64,000 bases of DNA from Streptomyces sp. WM4235 (lineage in GTDB: Bacteria; Actinomycetota; Actinomycetes; Streptomycetales; Streptomycetaceae): the NCBI RefSeq assembly GCF_001279725.1, contig NZ_LGDE01000002.1, positions 1 to 64,000 of the forward strand. Direction: 5' to 3'. Position 1 is the first letter of the stretch. Every line of letters begins with the position of its first letter. The position numbers and the translations under genes were made by a program. Positions 25,953-35,570 of the stretch are shown here, in pieces. Below the pieces are notes generated by a model that was given only the letters and a program-made list of their open reading frames with translations, made no database searches and was not told where the DNA came from.

Positions 25953-26936
25953 ATGAAGGGCACTGTGGGCGAGCTGGGGGAGTTCGGGCTCATTCGAGAG
26001 CTCACCTCACGGCTCACCACCACCCCGGCGGTCCGGCTCGGACCCGGCGACGACGCCGCGGTGGTGTCGGCCCCCGACCGGCGGGTCGTGGCGAGCACGG
26101 ACATCCTGCTGGAAGGCCGGCACTTCCGGCGCGACTGGTCGACGGCCTACGACGTCGGCCGCAAGGCCGCCGCGCAGAACCTCGCCGACATCGCGGCGAT
26201 GGGCGCGGTGCCGACCGCACTGCTCCTCGGCCTCGTCGTCCCGGCGGAACTGCCGGTCACCTGGCCCACCGAGCTGATGGACGGCATCCGCGACGAATGC
26301 CAGGTCGCGGGCGCGGCCGTGGTCGGCGGAGACGTCGTACGGGGCGACACCATCACCGTCGCCATCACCGCCCTCGGGGACCTGCGCAACCACGAGCCCG
26401 TGCTGCGCTCCGGCGCCCAGCCCGGCGACGTGGTGGCCGTCACCGGCTGGCTGGGCTGGTCCGCGGCCGGTTTCGCGGTCCTCTCGCGCGGCTTCCGCTC
26501 CCCGCGGGCCTTCGTCGAGGCGCACCGGCGCCCGGAACCGCCGTACCACGCGGGCCCCGCCGCCGCCGGACTCGGCGCCACCGCCATGACCGACGTCAGC
26601 GACGGCCTGGTCGCGGACCTCGGTCACATCGCCGAGGCCAGCAAGGTACGAATCGACCTGCGCTCGGCGGCCGTCGACATCCCCAGCCAGATGCACGACA
26701 TCGGCCAGGCCGTCGGCGTGGATCCGCTCCAGTGGGTGCTGACCGGGGGAGAGGACCACGCCATCGTGGCCACCTTCCCGCCCGACGTGAAACTGCCCGC
26801 CCGCTGGAAGGTCATCGGAGAGGTCCAGAACCGCTCCGCCGCCCCCCAGGTGACCGTGGACGGCGCACCCTGGACCAGCACCGGCGGCTGGGACCACTTC
26901 GGCGCCGACCCGGCCGCCGAGGAGCCCGCGCGATGA
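25953..26936 (+). CDS. thiL: Thiamine-monophosphate kinase
   Basis: ThiL of 327 residues phosphorylates thiamine phosphate to the active cofactor thiamine diphosphate. Marks are [11 protein letters not shown] near residue 30 with the metal-binding Asp pair, [44 protein letters not shown] and [12 protein letters not shown]. The start ATG 25953 is preceded by AAGAAGGGGC. The stop overlaps the thiD start (ATGA), so the two thiamine genes are coupled. I see no TPP riboswitch upstream. Confidence 0.96.
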   Translation: MKGTVGELGEFGLIRELTSRLTTTPAVRLGPGDDAAVVSAPDRRVVASTDILLEGRHFRRDWSTAYDVGRKAAAQNLADIAAMGAVPTALLLGLVVPAELPVTWPTELMDGIRDECQVAGAAVVGGDVVRGDTITVAITALGDLRNHEPVLRSGAQPGDVVAVTGWLGWSAAGFAVLSRGFRSPRAFVEAHRRPEPPYHAGPAAAGLGATAMTDVSDGLVADLGHIAEASKVRIDLRSAAVDIPSQMHDIGQAVGVDPLQWVLTGGEDHAIVATFPPDVKLPARWKVIGEVQNRSAAPQVTVDGAPWTSTGGWDHFGADPAAEEPAR

Positions 26937-27733
26937 ACCGTCCGCCGCTGTGCCTGACCGTCGCCGGATCGGACTCCGGCGGCGGCGCGGGCATCCAGGC
27001 CGACCTCAAGACGATGCTGGCGCTCGGCGTGCACGGGATGAGCGTGGTGACCGCCGTGACGGCCCAGAACTCGCTCGGCGTGCACGGGGCCTGGGAACTG
27101 CCCGCGGAGGCCGTCACGGCCCAGTACCGGGCCGTGGTGGACGACATCGGCGTCCAGGCCGTCAAGACCGGGATGCTGTCCTCCGCGTCGCTGGTGGAGA
27201 CGGTCGCCGAACTGTTGGCCGGCACCCCGGCCCCGGCGGTCGTGGACCCCGTCGGGGTCTCCAAGCACGGGGACGCGCTGCTCGCCGACTCGGCGCTGGA
27301 CGCCGTACGCGAGGAACTCCTGCCGCGGGCCACCGTGGCCACCCCCAACCTCGACGAGGTGACCCGACTCACCGGCCTGGTGGTGGAGACGGAGGACGAC
27401 ATGCGGCGGGCGGCCGACGCGATCCTCGGTCACGGTCCCCGGTGGGCGCTGATCAAGGGCGGACACCTGCGGACCCACGGCGACCAGGCCGTGGACCTGC
27501 TCACCGACGGCGCCGACGAGCGGTGGCTGCGCGCACCCCGGCACGACAACCGGCACACCCACGGCACGGGCTGCACCCTCGCGAGCGCGATCGCGGCGGG
27601 CCTCGCCAAGGGACTCGACGTCCCCGAGGCCGTCACCGCGGCCAAGGAGTACGTCACCGGGGCCATCGCCGCCGGCTTCGCGCTCGGCGGCGGCATCGGC
27701 CCCGTGGACCACGCCTGGCGTTGGCGGGCCTGA
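26933..27733 (+). CDS. thiD: Hydroxymethylpyrimidine/phosphomethylpyrimidine kinase
   Basis: ThiD of 266 residues carries out the two phosphorylations of hydroxymethylpyrimidine in thiamine synthesis. Marks are [17 protein letters not shown] at the N terminus, [33 protein letters not shown] and the anion hole with catalytic Asp, [17 protein letters not shown]. It overlaps thiL and ends 2 bases before a strong terminator. Confidence 0.97.
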   Translation: MNRPPLCLTVAGSDSGGGAGIQADLKTMLALGVHGMSVVTAVTAQNSLGVHGAWELPAEAVTAQYRAVVDDIGVQAVKTGMLSSASLVETVAELLAGTPAPAVVDPVGVSKHGDALLADSALDAVREELLPRATVATPNLDEVTRLTGLVVETEDDMRRAADAILGHGPRWALIKGGHLRTHGDQAVDLLTDGADERWLRAPRHDNRHTHGTGCTLASAIAAGLAKGLDVPEAVTAAKEYVTGAIAAGFALGGGIGPVDHAWRWRA

Positions 27734-27735
27734 AC

Positions 27736-27788
27736 GCGCGAAAGAGCTCCCGGGAACCCGTCGAGGGTTCCCGGGAGCTCTTTCGCGC
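27736..27788. terminator. thiD terminator
   Basis: A perfect 24-bp inverted repeat (27736-27759 with 27765-27788) with loop GTCGA directly after thiD; among the longest perfect stems in the window. Confidence 0.9.
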
Positions 27789-27825
27789 TCGCTCGGGCAG
27801 GGCCCGCGCTCGCTTCAGGCAAGGC

Positions 27826-27858
27826 AAAAGGCCGGCCCACCAGGTGGGCCGGCCTTCT
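27826..27858 (-). terminator. rpmB terminator
   Basis: A 14-bp GC-rich stem flanked by AA and TT lies 37 bases beyond the rpmB stop. Together with the thiD terminator it separates two converging units. Confidence 0.8.
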
Positions 27859-27894
27859 TGGCAACCGGAAAGGGCTGCGCTACGACGTGAGGCG

Positions 27895-28080
27895 TCAGCG
27901 CGAGACCTTGCCAGCCTTGATGCACGAGGTGCAGGCGTTGAGGCGCTTCGGCGTCCCATTGACCACGGCACGGACGCGCTGGATGTTCGGGTTCCAGCGA
28001 CGCGAGGTGCGGCGGTGCGAGTGGGAGATGCTGTTGCCGAAGCTCGGCCCCTTGGCGCAAACGTCGCAGTTGGCAGCCAC
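27895..28080 (-). CDS. rpmB: 50S ribosomal protein L28
   Basis: Ribosomal protein L28 of 61 residues. It carries two CxxC pairs (NCDVCAKG and ACTSCIKAG), so it is the zinc-binding form. The middle [20 protein letters not shown] is typical. Streptomyces also have zinc-free L28 paralogues made under zinc limitation; this is the zinc-binding, normal-growth version. It is divergent from the DAK gene. Confidence 0.97.
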   Translation of the reverse strand: MAANCDVCAKGPSFGNSISHSHRRTSRRWNPNIQRVRAVVNGTPKRLNACTSCIKAGKVSR

Positions 28081-28321
28081 AGGTCACTCCAAAGACTTCA
28101 GATGCACTTACAGTGAATCCGGCGCACCGGAATCAGAGATCCGAAGTGGTTTGCCGGGGGAATGGCCCGACTCTCATCGGGCAACCGGAGCAGCATACAA
28201 CGTCTGCGCCGGTCCAAGAAAACTACCATGGCGCCCGCCGACCACGCCCCACGGTCCCGAGGCGCCGGCCACCCTTGGTTACCCTGCGGTGAACCCCGGC
28301 CCGCACAAGGAGGAACGCCCG

Positions 28322-29989
28322 GTGCCTTACGAGCCTCAGCCGCACACCCTCGACGCCGAAGCGGTGCGCACCTGGAGCTCGCTCGCCCTGGCCGCCCTGG
28401 GCCGCGCCCGCGAGGACATCGACGCGATCAACGTCTATCCCGTCGCCGACGCGGACACCGGCACCAACCTCTACCTGACCGCCGAATCGGCCGCCCGCGA
28501 GCTGGCGGCCGCCTTCGCGTCGGCCTCCGCGGACGTGACCGACACCACGCCGCCCGAGCCCGCCCGCCTCTCCCTGCCCGAGGCCGTACGGGCCTACGCG
28601 CACGGCGCCCTGACAGGCGCCCGGGGCAACTCCGGGACGATCCTCGCCCAACTCCTCCGCGGCGTCGCCGACGTGCTCGGCGCCGAACCCGAGGGACGCG
28701 ACCCCGGCCCGCTCCTCGCGCAGGCCCTCACCCGGGCCGCCGAGGAGGCGTACCAGGCCGTCGCGCACCCCGTCGAGGGGACCATGCTCACCGTCGCCGC
28801 GGCCGCGGCCAAAGCCGGCCACGCCGCCGAGGCCGCCGCCGGCACCGCCGTCGACGTGGCCCGCGCCGCCTACGACGGAGCCCGCGCGGCCCTCGCCGAG
28901 ACCCCGGGGCAGCTCGCCGCGCTGGGCCGGGCCGGGGTGGTCGACGCCGGGGGCTGCGGACTGGTCGCCGTGCTCGGCGCCCTCTGGCAGGCGCTGTCCG
29001 GCCGGGAACCCGCCGCCGAACCGATCCGCGGCCGGGCCGTGCCCGTACCCCGATCGCCGGAGCCGTGCGCCGAGGAGCACGGTGGGCCCGCGTACGAGGT
29101 GATCTACCTGCTGGAAGCCGGCGAGCCGGCCGTCGGGGAACTGCGCGCCCGCCTCGACGGGCTCGGCGACTCCCTCGTGGTGGTCGGCGGCGACGGGCTC
29201 TGGAACGTCCACGTCCACGTCGACGACCCGGGCGCCGCCGTCGAGGCCGGCGTCGTCGCCGGACGCCCCTACCGGATCCGGATCACCCACTTCGGCGACG
29301 AACGACGCCGGGCCGTCGCCCCGCGCGCCCAGCGGGCCGCGGTCGCCGTCGTACCGGGCGAGGGACTGGCCGGACTGTGCGGGGAGGCGGGCGCGACCAC
29401 CGTGCTCGCCCGCCCCGACGCACCCCCGGCACCCGCCGACCTGGTCGACGCCATCCGCCGGGCCCACGCCCGCGAGGTGGTGCTGCTGCCCAACGACTCC
29501 GAGTGGCGGGCCGCCGCCTCGGCCGCGGCGGAACAGGCCCGCGCCGACGGTGTGCGGGTCGCCGTGATCCCCACCCGCTCGGCGGTCCAGGGCCTGGCCG
29601 CACTCGCCGTGCACGACCCGGACGCCAGCTTCGACGAGGACGTCGTCGCCATGACCGCGGCGGCCGGAGCCACCCGCTACGGGGAACTCGCCGTCGCGGA
29701 ACGGCAGTCCTTCACCTCCGCCGGCATCTGCCAGGCCGGGGACGTCCTCGGACTCATCGACGGCGACGTCGCCGTCATCGGCCCCGGCCTGCCGGAGACC
29801 GCCGAGGCCGTCCTGGACCGCATGCTCGGCTCCGGCGGCGAACTCGTCACCCTGGTGCTCGGGGAGGACGTCCCGGACGCCCTCGCCGCCCGCCTGGAGG
29901 CCTACGTACAACACGGCCACCTGGCCGTCGACACGGTCACCTACCGGGGCGGACGGTACTCGGCGCCGCTCCTCATCGGGGTCGAATAG
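28322..29989 (+). CDS. DAK2-domain protein, FakA/YloV-like kinase
   Basis: A protein of 555 residues with an N-terminal DAK2 (DhaL-like) kinase domain and a C-terminal FakA-type domain. In Firmicutes, FakA phosphorylates fatty acids held by FakB. The nucleotide-binding motif appears as INVYPVADADTGTNLYLT near residue 35 (normally PDGDTGTN), followed by ALTGARGNSGTILAQLLRG and HPVEGTMLTVAA. The GTG at 28322 has AAGGAGGAAC in front. It precedes recG by 37 bases, an arrangement common in many bacteria. The substrate here is not known; I see no FakB gene nearby. Confidence 0.93.
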   Translation: MPYEPQPHTLDAEAVRTWSSLALAALGRAREDIDAINVYPVADADTGTNLYLTAESAARELAAAFASASADVTDTTPPEPARLSLPEAVRAYAHGALTGARGNSGTILAQLLRGVADVLGAEPEGRDPGPLLAQALTRAAEEAYQAVAHPVEGTMLTVAAAAAKAGHAAEAAAGTAVDVARAAYDGARAALAETPGQLAALGRAGVVDAGGCGLVAVLGALWQALSGREPAAEPIRGRAVPVPRSPEPCAEEHGGPAYEVIYLLEAGEPAVGELRARLDGLGDSLVVVGGDGLWNVHVHVDDPGAAVEAGVVAGRPYRIRITHFGDERRRAVAPRAQRAAVAVVPGEGLAGLCGEAGATTVLARPDAPPAPADLVDAIRRAHAREVVLLPNDSEWRAAASAAAEQARADGVRVAVIPTRSAVQGLAALAVHDPDASFDEDVVAMTAAAGATRYGELAVAERQSFTSAGICQAGDVLGLIDGDVAVIGPGLPETAEAVLDRMLGSGGELVTLVLGEDVPDALAARLEAYVQHGHLAVDTVTYRGGRYSAPLLIGVE

Positions 29990-30026
29990 GGGTCGAAGGA
30001 CGGGCTTGTCGGCGCCATGGTGTGCA

Positions 30027-32237
30027 ATGGAGCACGTGCCCGCGCTCGACGAAGACCTCAAGAAGACCCTCGGCCCCGCCACCGCCAAGGTGCTGGCCGA
30101 GCACCTCGGGCTGCACACGGCCCTGGACCTGCTGCACCACTACCCCCGGCGGTACGCCGAGCGCGGCGAGCTGACCTCCCTCGCGGACCTCGGCGACCAG
30201 CTCGACGAGCACGTCACGGTCGTCGCGCAGGTCGCCGACGCGCGACTGCTGACCTACCAGGGCGGTCGGGGCGGCGGGAAACGCCTCGAAGTCACCATCA
30301 CGGACGGCAGCGGCCGGCTCCAGTTGGTCTTCTTCGGTTCCGGCGTCCACAAGCCGCACAAGGACCTGCTGCCCGGCAGCCGCGCGATGTTCGCGGGCAA
30401 GGTCTCCCGGTTCAACCACAAACTCCAGCTCGCCCACCCCGCCTACGAGCCGCTCGGCAAGGACACGGACGACACCGGCGGCGCGGACGCCGCGGCCGCC
30501 TTCGCCGGCCGACTCATCCCGATCTACCCGGCGTGCAAGCAAATGGAGTCCTGGAAGATCGCCAAATGCGTGGACGCGGTGCTGCCCGGCGTCCGCGAGG
30601 CCGTCGACCCGCTCCCCGCCGCCCTGCGCGAGGGTCGCGGCCTGGTCCCGCTCACCGAGGCCCTGCTGAAGGTCCACCGCCCCACCACCAAGGCCGACGT
30701 GGAGGACGCCCGCCAACGCCTCAAGTGGGACGAGGCGTTCGTCCTCCAGGTGGCCCTCGCCCGCCGCCGGCACGCCGACTCCCAACTCCCGGCCGTCCCG
30801 CGCCGGCCCCGCCCGGGCGGACTCCTCGACGCCTTCGACGCGAAGCTGCCCTTCACCCTCACCGAGGGCCAGCGGACCGTCTCCAAGGAGATCTTCGACG
30901 ACCTCGCCACCGACCACCCCATGCACCGCCTGCTCCAGGGCGAGGTCGGCAGCGGCAAGACGATGGTCGCGCTGCGGGCCATGCTCGCCGTCGTCGACGC
31001 GGGCGGACAGGCCGCGATGCTCGCGCCCACCGAGGTGCTCGCCCAACAGCACCACCGCTCCATCACCGAGATGATGGGCGAACTCGCCGAGGGCGGCCTG
31101 CTGGGCGGATCCGACGAGGGCACCAAGGTCACGCTGCTCACCGGCTCGATGGGGGTGCCGGCCAGGCGCCGGGCGCTGCTGGACCTGGTGACCGGCGAGG
31201 CCGGCATCGTCATCGGCACCCACGCCCTGATCGAGGACAAGGTGCAGTTCCACGATCTCGGCCTGGTCGTCGTCGACGAACAGCACCGCTTCGGCGTCGA
31301 ACAGCGCGACGCGCTGCGCTCGAAGGGCAAACAGCCCCCGCACCTGCTGGTGATGACCGCGACCCCGATCCCGCGCACGGTCGCGATGACGGTCTTCGGC
31401 GATCTGGAGACCTCCGTACTGGACCAGCTGCCCGCCGGCCGTTCTCCCATCGCCACCCACGTGGTGCCCGCCAAGGACAAGCCGCACTTCCTCGCGCGCG
31501 CCTGGGAACGGGTGCGGGAGGAAGTCGAGAACGGCCACCAGGCCTACGTCGTCTGTCCGCGCATCGGCGACGGCGAGGACGAGCCCAAGAAGAAGAAGGC
31601 CGCCGAGGAGGACGGCGACAAGCGACCCCCGCTGGCCGTCCTGGAGATCGCCGACCAGCTCGCCCGGGGCCCGCTCGCCGGGCTGAGCGTCGAGGTGCTC
31701 CACGGACGCATGGACCCCGCGGACAAGGACGCCGTCATGCGCCGCTTCGCCGCCGGCGAGGTCAAGGTGCTGGTCGCCACCACCGTCATCGAGGTCGGGG
31801 TGAACGTCCCCAACTCCACGGTCATGGTGATCATGGACGCGGACCGGTTCGGGGTGTCCCAACTCCACCAGTTGCGCGGCCGCGTCGGCCGCGGCTCGGC
31901 ACCCGGGCTGTGCCTGCTGGTCAGCGAGATGCACGAGGCGAGCCCCGCCCGCGCCCGGCTCGCGGCCGTCGCCGCCACCCTCGACGGCTTCGAACTCTCC
32001 CGGATCGACCTGGAGCAGCGGCGCGAGGGCGACGTGCTGGGGCAGGCCCAGTCCGGGGTCCGCTCCTCGCTGCGCATGCTCGCCGTCATCGAGGACGAGG
32101 AGGTCATCGCCCAGGCCCGCGAGGAGGCCACCCGCGTGGTCGCCGAGGACCCCGAGCTGGAGCACCTGCCAGGCCTGCGGACCGCCCTGGACGCGCTGCT
32201 GGACACCGAGCGCGAGCAGTACCTGGAGAAGGGCTGA
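30027..32237 (+). CDS. recG: ATP-dependent DNA helicase RecG
   Basis: RecG of 736 residues unwinds and reverses stalled forks and branched DNA. The N-terminal wedge has the OB-fold (KRLEVTITDGSGRLQLVFFG). Helicase motifs are LLQGEVGSGKTMVALRA (Walker A), APTEVLAQQH, VVVDEQHRFGVEQR (DExH), VMTATPIPRTVAMT and VATTVIEVGVNVPN, QLRGRVGRG. A Lys- and Glu-rich insert (PKKKKAAEEDG) splits the second domain. ATG 30027 is taken as start; TTG 30006 and GTG 30033 are other options. Confidence 0.96.
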   Translation: MEHVPALDEDLKKTLGPATAKVLAEHLGLHTALDLLHHYPRRYAERGELTSLADLGDQLDEHVTVVAQVADARLLTYQGGRGGGKRLEVTITDGSGRLQLVFFGSGVHKPHKDLLPGSRAMFAGKVSRFNHKLQLAHPAYEPLGKDTDDTGGADAAAAFAGRLIPIYPACKQMESWKIAKCVDAVLPGVREAVDPLPAALREGRGLVPLTEALLKVHRPTTKADVEDARQRLKWDEAFVLQVALARRRHADSQLPAVPRRPRPGGLLDAFDAKLPFTLTEGQRTVSKEIFDDLATDHPMHRLLQGEVGSGKTMVALRAMLAVVDAGGQAAMLAPTEVLAQQHHRSITEMMGELAEGGLLGGSDEGTKVTLLTGSMGVPARRRALLDLVTGEAGIVIGTHALIEDKVQFHDLGLVVVDEQHRFGVEQRDALRSKGKQPPHLLVMTATPIPRTVAMTVFGDLETSVLDQLPAGRSPIATHVVPAKDKPHFLARAWERVREEVENGHQAYVVCPRIGDGEDEPKKKKAAEEDGDKRPPLAVLEIADQLARGPLAGLSVEVLHGRMDPADKDAVMRRFAAGEVKVLVATTVIEVGVNVPNSTVMVIMDADRFGVSQLHQLRGRVGRGSAPGLCLLVSEMHEASPARARLAAVAATLDGFELSRIDLEQRREGDVLGQAQSGVRSSLRMLAVIEDEEVIAQAREEATRVVAEDPELEHLPGLRTALDALLDTEREQYLEKG

Positions 32238-32298
32238 GGACGACGACCTATCGTTGAACCGCTGAACGTTTCTCCGTCTCCCCACCGAAGGACCCCAG

Positions 32299-32877
32299 AT
32301 GACCCGCGTGATCGCCGGCAGCGCCGGCGGGCGACGGCTGACCGTGCCGCCCGGCACCGGCACCCGCCCGACCTCGGACCGGATGCGCGAAGGGCTCTTC
32401 TCCACCTGGGAGTCCCTGCACGGCGTCGAGGGCGCCCGCGTGCTCGACCTCTACGCGGGTTCCGGCGCGGTGGGGCTGGAGGCCCTCTCCCGCGGCGCCG
32501 AACGGGCCCTGCTGGTCGAGCCCGACGCGAAGGCCGCCAAGGCGATCAAGGACAACATCACGTCGGTGGGCCTGCCCGGCGCCGAATTCCGGTCGGGCCG
32601 GGCCGAACAGGTCGTGGCGGTCCCGCTCCACGAGGACCCGTACGACATCGTCTTCCTGGACCCGCCGTACGTCGTGGACCACGAGGAACTCCGGGAGATC
32701 CTCCTCACACTCCGGTCCAATGGCTGGCTCACGGAGGACGCACTGGTCACCGTGGAACGCAGCACCAGGAGCGGTGCCTTCCCGTGGCCCGACGGCTTCG
32801 AGCCGCTCCGGTCACGGAAGTACGGCGAAGGGACCCTCTGGTACGGTCGCGCCGCCTTCACCAGCGAAAACTCATGA
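32299..32877 (+). CDS. rsmD: 16S rRNA (guanine966-N2)-methyltransferase
   Basis: RsmD of 192 residues methylates G966 of 16S rRNA. The N terminus RVIAGSAGGRRLTVPPG and RPTSDRMREGLFS is specific for the family; the SAM site is DLYAGSGAVGLEALSRGA near residue 52; the catalytic motif is FLDPPY near residue 120. The coaD gene follows 29 bases later, a linkage seen across many bacteria. Confidence 0.96.
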   Translation: MTRVIAGSAGGRRLTVPPGTGTRPTSDRMREGLFSTWESLHGVEGARVLDLYAGSGAVGLEALSRGAERALLVEPDAKAAKAIKDNITSVGLPGAEFRSGRAEQVVAVPLHEDPYDIVFLDPPYVVDHEELREILLTLRSNGWLTEDALVTVERSTRSGAFPWPDGFEPLRSRKYGEGTLWYGRAAFTSENS

Positions 32878-32906
32878 TGCCCGCACCGGGGAGCGAGGGA
32901 ATTCAG

Positions 32907-33386
32907 TTGCGCCGCGCCGTCTGTCCGGGGTCGTTCGACCCCATCACCAACGGACACCTCGACATCATCGGCCGGGCCTCCCGGCTCTACGACGTGGTCC
33001 ACGTCGCCGTGATGATCAACCAGTCCAAGCAGGGGTTGTTCACCGTCGAGGAGCGGATCGAGCTGATCCGGGAGGCGACGGCCGACTACGGGAACGTGGA
33101 GGTCGAGTCCTTCCACGGACTGCTGGTCGACTTCTGCAAGCAGCGGGACATCCCGGCCATCGTCAAGGGCCTGCGCGCCGTCAGCGACTTCGACTACGAG
33201 CTGCAGATGGCCCAGATGAACATGGGACTGTCGGGCGTCGAAACGCTGTTCGTGCCGACCAACCCCACCTACAGCTTCCTGTCGTCCTCCCTGGTCAAGG
33301 AGGTCGCCACCTGGGGCGGCGACGTGGCCCACCTGCTGCCGGCGCACGTGCACGCCGCCCTCCTGGAGCGACTGCGCGACCGCTGA
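32907..33386 (+). CDS. coaD: Phosphopantetheine adenylyltransferase
   Basis: CoaD of 159 residues transfers AMP to phosphopantetheine in coenzyme A synthesis. Marks are CPGSFDPITNGHLDII (the T/HxGH motif) at the N terminus and the ISSS-type stretch YSFLSSSLVKEVATWGGD. The TTG at 32907 gives the family's normal length and is preceded by GAGCGAGGGA; the frame stays open upstream but overlaps rsmD. Confidence 0.96.
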   Translation: MRRAVCPGSFDPITNGHLDIIGRASRLYDVVHVAVMINQSKQGLFTVEERIELIREATADYGNVEVESFHGLLVDFCKQRDIPAIVKGLRAVSDFDYELQMAQMNMGLSGVETLFVPTNPTYSFLSSSLVKEVATWGGDVAHLLPAHVHAALLERLRDR

Positions 33387-33488
33387 CGGGTCGTTGTCGC
33401 CCCGGTCCCGCCCGGGCCCGTACCCCGGGGCCTTACAGTCGTCGGGTCCGACTCGGGAACCGCCCGAGGCCGAGAGAGTGCGAGCCCC

Positions 33489-34574
33489 ATGGACGTGCAG
33501 AAGAAGCTCGACGAGATCGTCGCGGCCGTCGGCGGCGCCCGGTCCATGCCCATGTCCTCCTCGTGCGTGATCAATCGCGCGGAGCTGCTCGCGCAGCTCG
33601 AAGAGGTGCGCGAGGCCCTGCCCGGGTCGCTCGAACAGGCGCGGGAGCTCATCGGCGGCCGGGAGCAGATGGTCGAGGAGGCCCGCCGGGAGGCGGACCG
33701 GATCATCGAGTCGGCGCACGCCCAACGGGGCTCCCTCATCTCCGACACGGAGGTCGCGCGCCGCTCGCAGGCCGAGGCGGACCGGATCCTCGCGGACGCC
33801 CGCCGGGAGGCCGAGGAGATCCGGGCCGAGGCGGACGACTACGTCGACAGCAAGCTCGCCAACTTCGAGGTCGTGCTCAGCAAGACCATCGGCTCGGTGG
33901 ACCGCGGCCGGGAGAAGCTGCTGGGACGCGGCCCGGGCCCGGCCGACGGCTACGAGGACCCCGCGGACCACGACGCCCCCGAGCCCAGCCCGGATCCGCA
34001 GGTCCGGCGCGAGCAGGCCGACGCGTACGTGGACACCAAGCTGGCGACCTTCGAGGCGGTGCTGTCCAAGACCCTGGAGGCGGTGGGGCGCGGCCGCCAG
34101 AAGCTGCTGGGGCGCGCGCCCGCGGACGACCTCGGTGCGCACATGGCGGCCCAGGACGCGGTGGGCCTCCAGCAGGGCCGCTCGTCGAGCGACGCGGACT
34201 TCCTGGCCGGTCTGGCCGAGCCGGCGGCCCCGGTGATCCCGGCCCAGGTCCAGGCGCCGGCGCCGCAGGAGCCCGTGTACGACGGCTACTCCTACCAGCA
34301 GCCGGCGGCCCACCAGCAGGACGCGTACGCCGCGTACCAGGATCCGTACGGCTACCAGCAGCAGCCCGATCCCTACGCCGGTTCCTACCAGCAGCAGCCG
34401 GACCCGTACGGGGCCTATCAGCAGCAGGTCCCGTCCTATCAGGACCAGCAGCACCAGGGCGGGCAACAGCACGAACAGCAGGTGCCCCGGCAGCCCGCGC
34501 TCGACGAGACCAGCTTCTTCGACACGAGCATGATCGACCTGAACCAGCTGCGACAGTACGAGCAGGGTCGCTAG
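33489..34574 (+). CDS. DivIVA-like coiled-coil protein with internal repeat and Gln/Tyr-rich tail
   Basis: A cytoplasmic protein of 361 residues conserved at this place in Streptomyces and often labelled cell-division initiation protein or ATP synthase B-like. Residues about 20-135 are a charged coiled coil (REQMVEEARREADRII; SQAEADRILADARREAEEI). A unit of about 35 residues occurs twice: DDYVDSKLANFEVVLSKT ... REKLLGRG and DAYVDTKLATFEAVLSKT ... RQKLLGRA. The last 110 residues are rich in Gln, Tyr and Pro with PYGYQQQPDPY-type repeats, then end in a conserved FFDTSMIDLNQLRQYE. The role is unknown; the composition suggests a polymerising or condensate-forming scaffold. Confidence 0.85.
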   Translation: MDVQKKLDEIVAAVGGARSMPMSSSCVINRAELLAQLEEVREALPGSLEQARELIGGREQMVEEARREADRIIESAHAQRGSLISDTEVARRSQAEADRILADARREAEEIRAEADDYVDSKLANFEVVLSKTIGSVDRGREKLLGRGPGPADGYEDPADHDAPEPSPDPQVRREQADAYVDTKLATFEAVLSKTLEAVGRGRQKLLGRAPADDLGAHMAAQDAVGLQQGRSSSDADFLAGLAEPAAPVIPAQVQAPAPQEPVYDGYSYQQPAAHQQDAYAAYQDPYGYQQQPDPYAGSYQQQPDPYGAYQQQVPSYQDQQHQGGQQHEQQVPRQPALDETSFFDTSMIDLNQLRQYEQGR

Positions 34575-34706
34575 AGGCGCTCGGGTCGCTCTCGGGGCCG
34601 GATTGGGCTCAGAGCGAGGCGGCGGGTATCCTGGCTCTTCGGTCGCGCGTATGCACCGCGATCCATGCTGCCCGTGAGCGGCAGAAACTTTGATCTTCAG
34701 CGATCT

Positions 34707-35375
34707 GTGAAAGCAGGAACGGCCCTGAATACCCGCCTCGACCACCACAACCCCCTCGTGTTCGACACGCACGAGCTGGGGCGGCGTCCTGGTGCCATGC
34801 AGCGGCTGTCCCGTGAGATCGCGGCACCGGCGGACCTCGGTCTCGCCGGCGTCATCGGGGTACCGGAAGGCGCCCCGCTGAAGCTCAGCCTCCGCCTGGA
34901 GTCGGTCATGGAAGGGGTGCTTGTCACAGGCACCGCCCGTGCATCGGCCGTGGGGGAGTGCGTAAGGTGTCTGGAGTCTGTCGGGCGCGAGCTCAAGGCG
35001 GACTTCCAGGAGATGTTCTCGTACCCTGACGCCGACGACCGGAGCCGCTCCAAGGCGGAACCGGCCGACGACGCCGAGGACGACGAGGACACGCTCTTCC
35101 TCGAGGACGGCTTGTTCGACCTCGAACCCCTGCTGCGCGACGTGGTGGTGCTCGCACTGCCGCTGCAGCCGGTGTGCCGAGAAGACTGTCTCGGACTGTG
35201 CCCCGATTGCGGGCTCAGCCTGAACGACGACCCGGACCACCACCATGAGGCCGTCGACATCCGTTGGGCGGCCTTGCAGGAACTCGTCGTGACCGATCAG
35301 GACGACGAGAAGGACAACATGAGCGGCACTGCATCTGACGGAGTTCAGAGCGCCGCCGAGAAGCAGGAGAAGTAG
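34707..35375 (+). CDS. DUF177 (YceD-like) protein
   Basis: A protein of about 222 residues of the DUF177 family, which accompanies rpmF in nearly all bacteria and is linked to 23S rRNA or large-subunit assembly. Marks are [33 protein letters not shown] and the Cys pairs [17 protein letters not shown] near the C terminus. A very acidic stretch ([11 protein letters not shown]) lies in the middle. GTG 34707 is chosen as start; a CTG codon six codons later at LNTRLDH is the point where homology normally begins. It ends 2 bases before rpmF. Confidence 0.9.
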   Translation: MKAGTALNTRLDHHNPLVFDTHELGRRPGAMQRLSREIAAPADLGLAGVIGVPEGAPLKLSLRLESVMEGVLVTGTARASAVGECVRCLESVGRELKADFQEMFSYPDADDRSRSKAEPADDAEDDEDTLFLEDGLFDLEPLLRDVVVLALPLQPVCREDCLGLCPDCGLSLNDDPDHHHEAVDIRWAALQELVVTDQDDEKDNMSGTASDGVQSAAEKQEK

Positions 35376-35377
35376 CC

Positions 35378-35551
35378 GTGGCTGTTCCGAAGCGGAAGAT
35401 GTCGCGCAGCAACACGCGCCACCGCCGGTCGCAGTGGAAGGCTGCGGTCCCCAACCTGGTTTCGTGCGAGCGCTGCCAGGAGCCGAAGCTCCAGCACATT
35501 GCGTGCCCGAGCTGCGGCACCTACAACAAGCGCCAGGTTCTCGAGGTCTGA
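35378..35551 (+). CDS. rpmF: 50S ribosomal protein L32
   Basis: Ribosomal protein L32 of 57 residues. It reads [20 protein letters not shown] from the N terminus and has a zinc-binding CERC and CPSC pair. The GTG start follows AGGAGAAG by 5 bases. It lies between the DUF177 and rnc genes, the standard order. Confidence 0.97.
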   Translation: MAVPKRKMSRSNTRHRRSQWKAAVPNLVSCERCQEPKLQHIACPSCGTYNKRQVLEV

Positions 35552-35570
35552 GCGGCTGGTGAGAGGCGCA

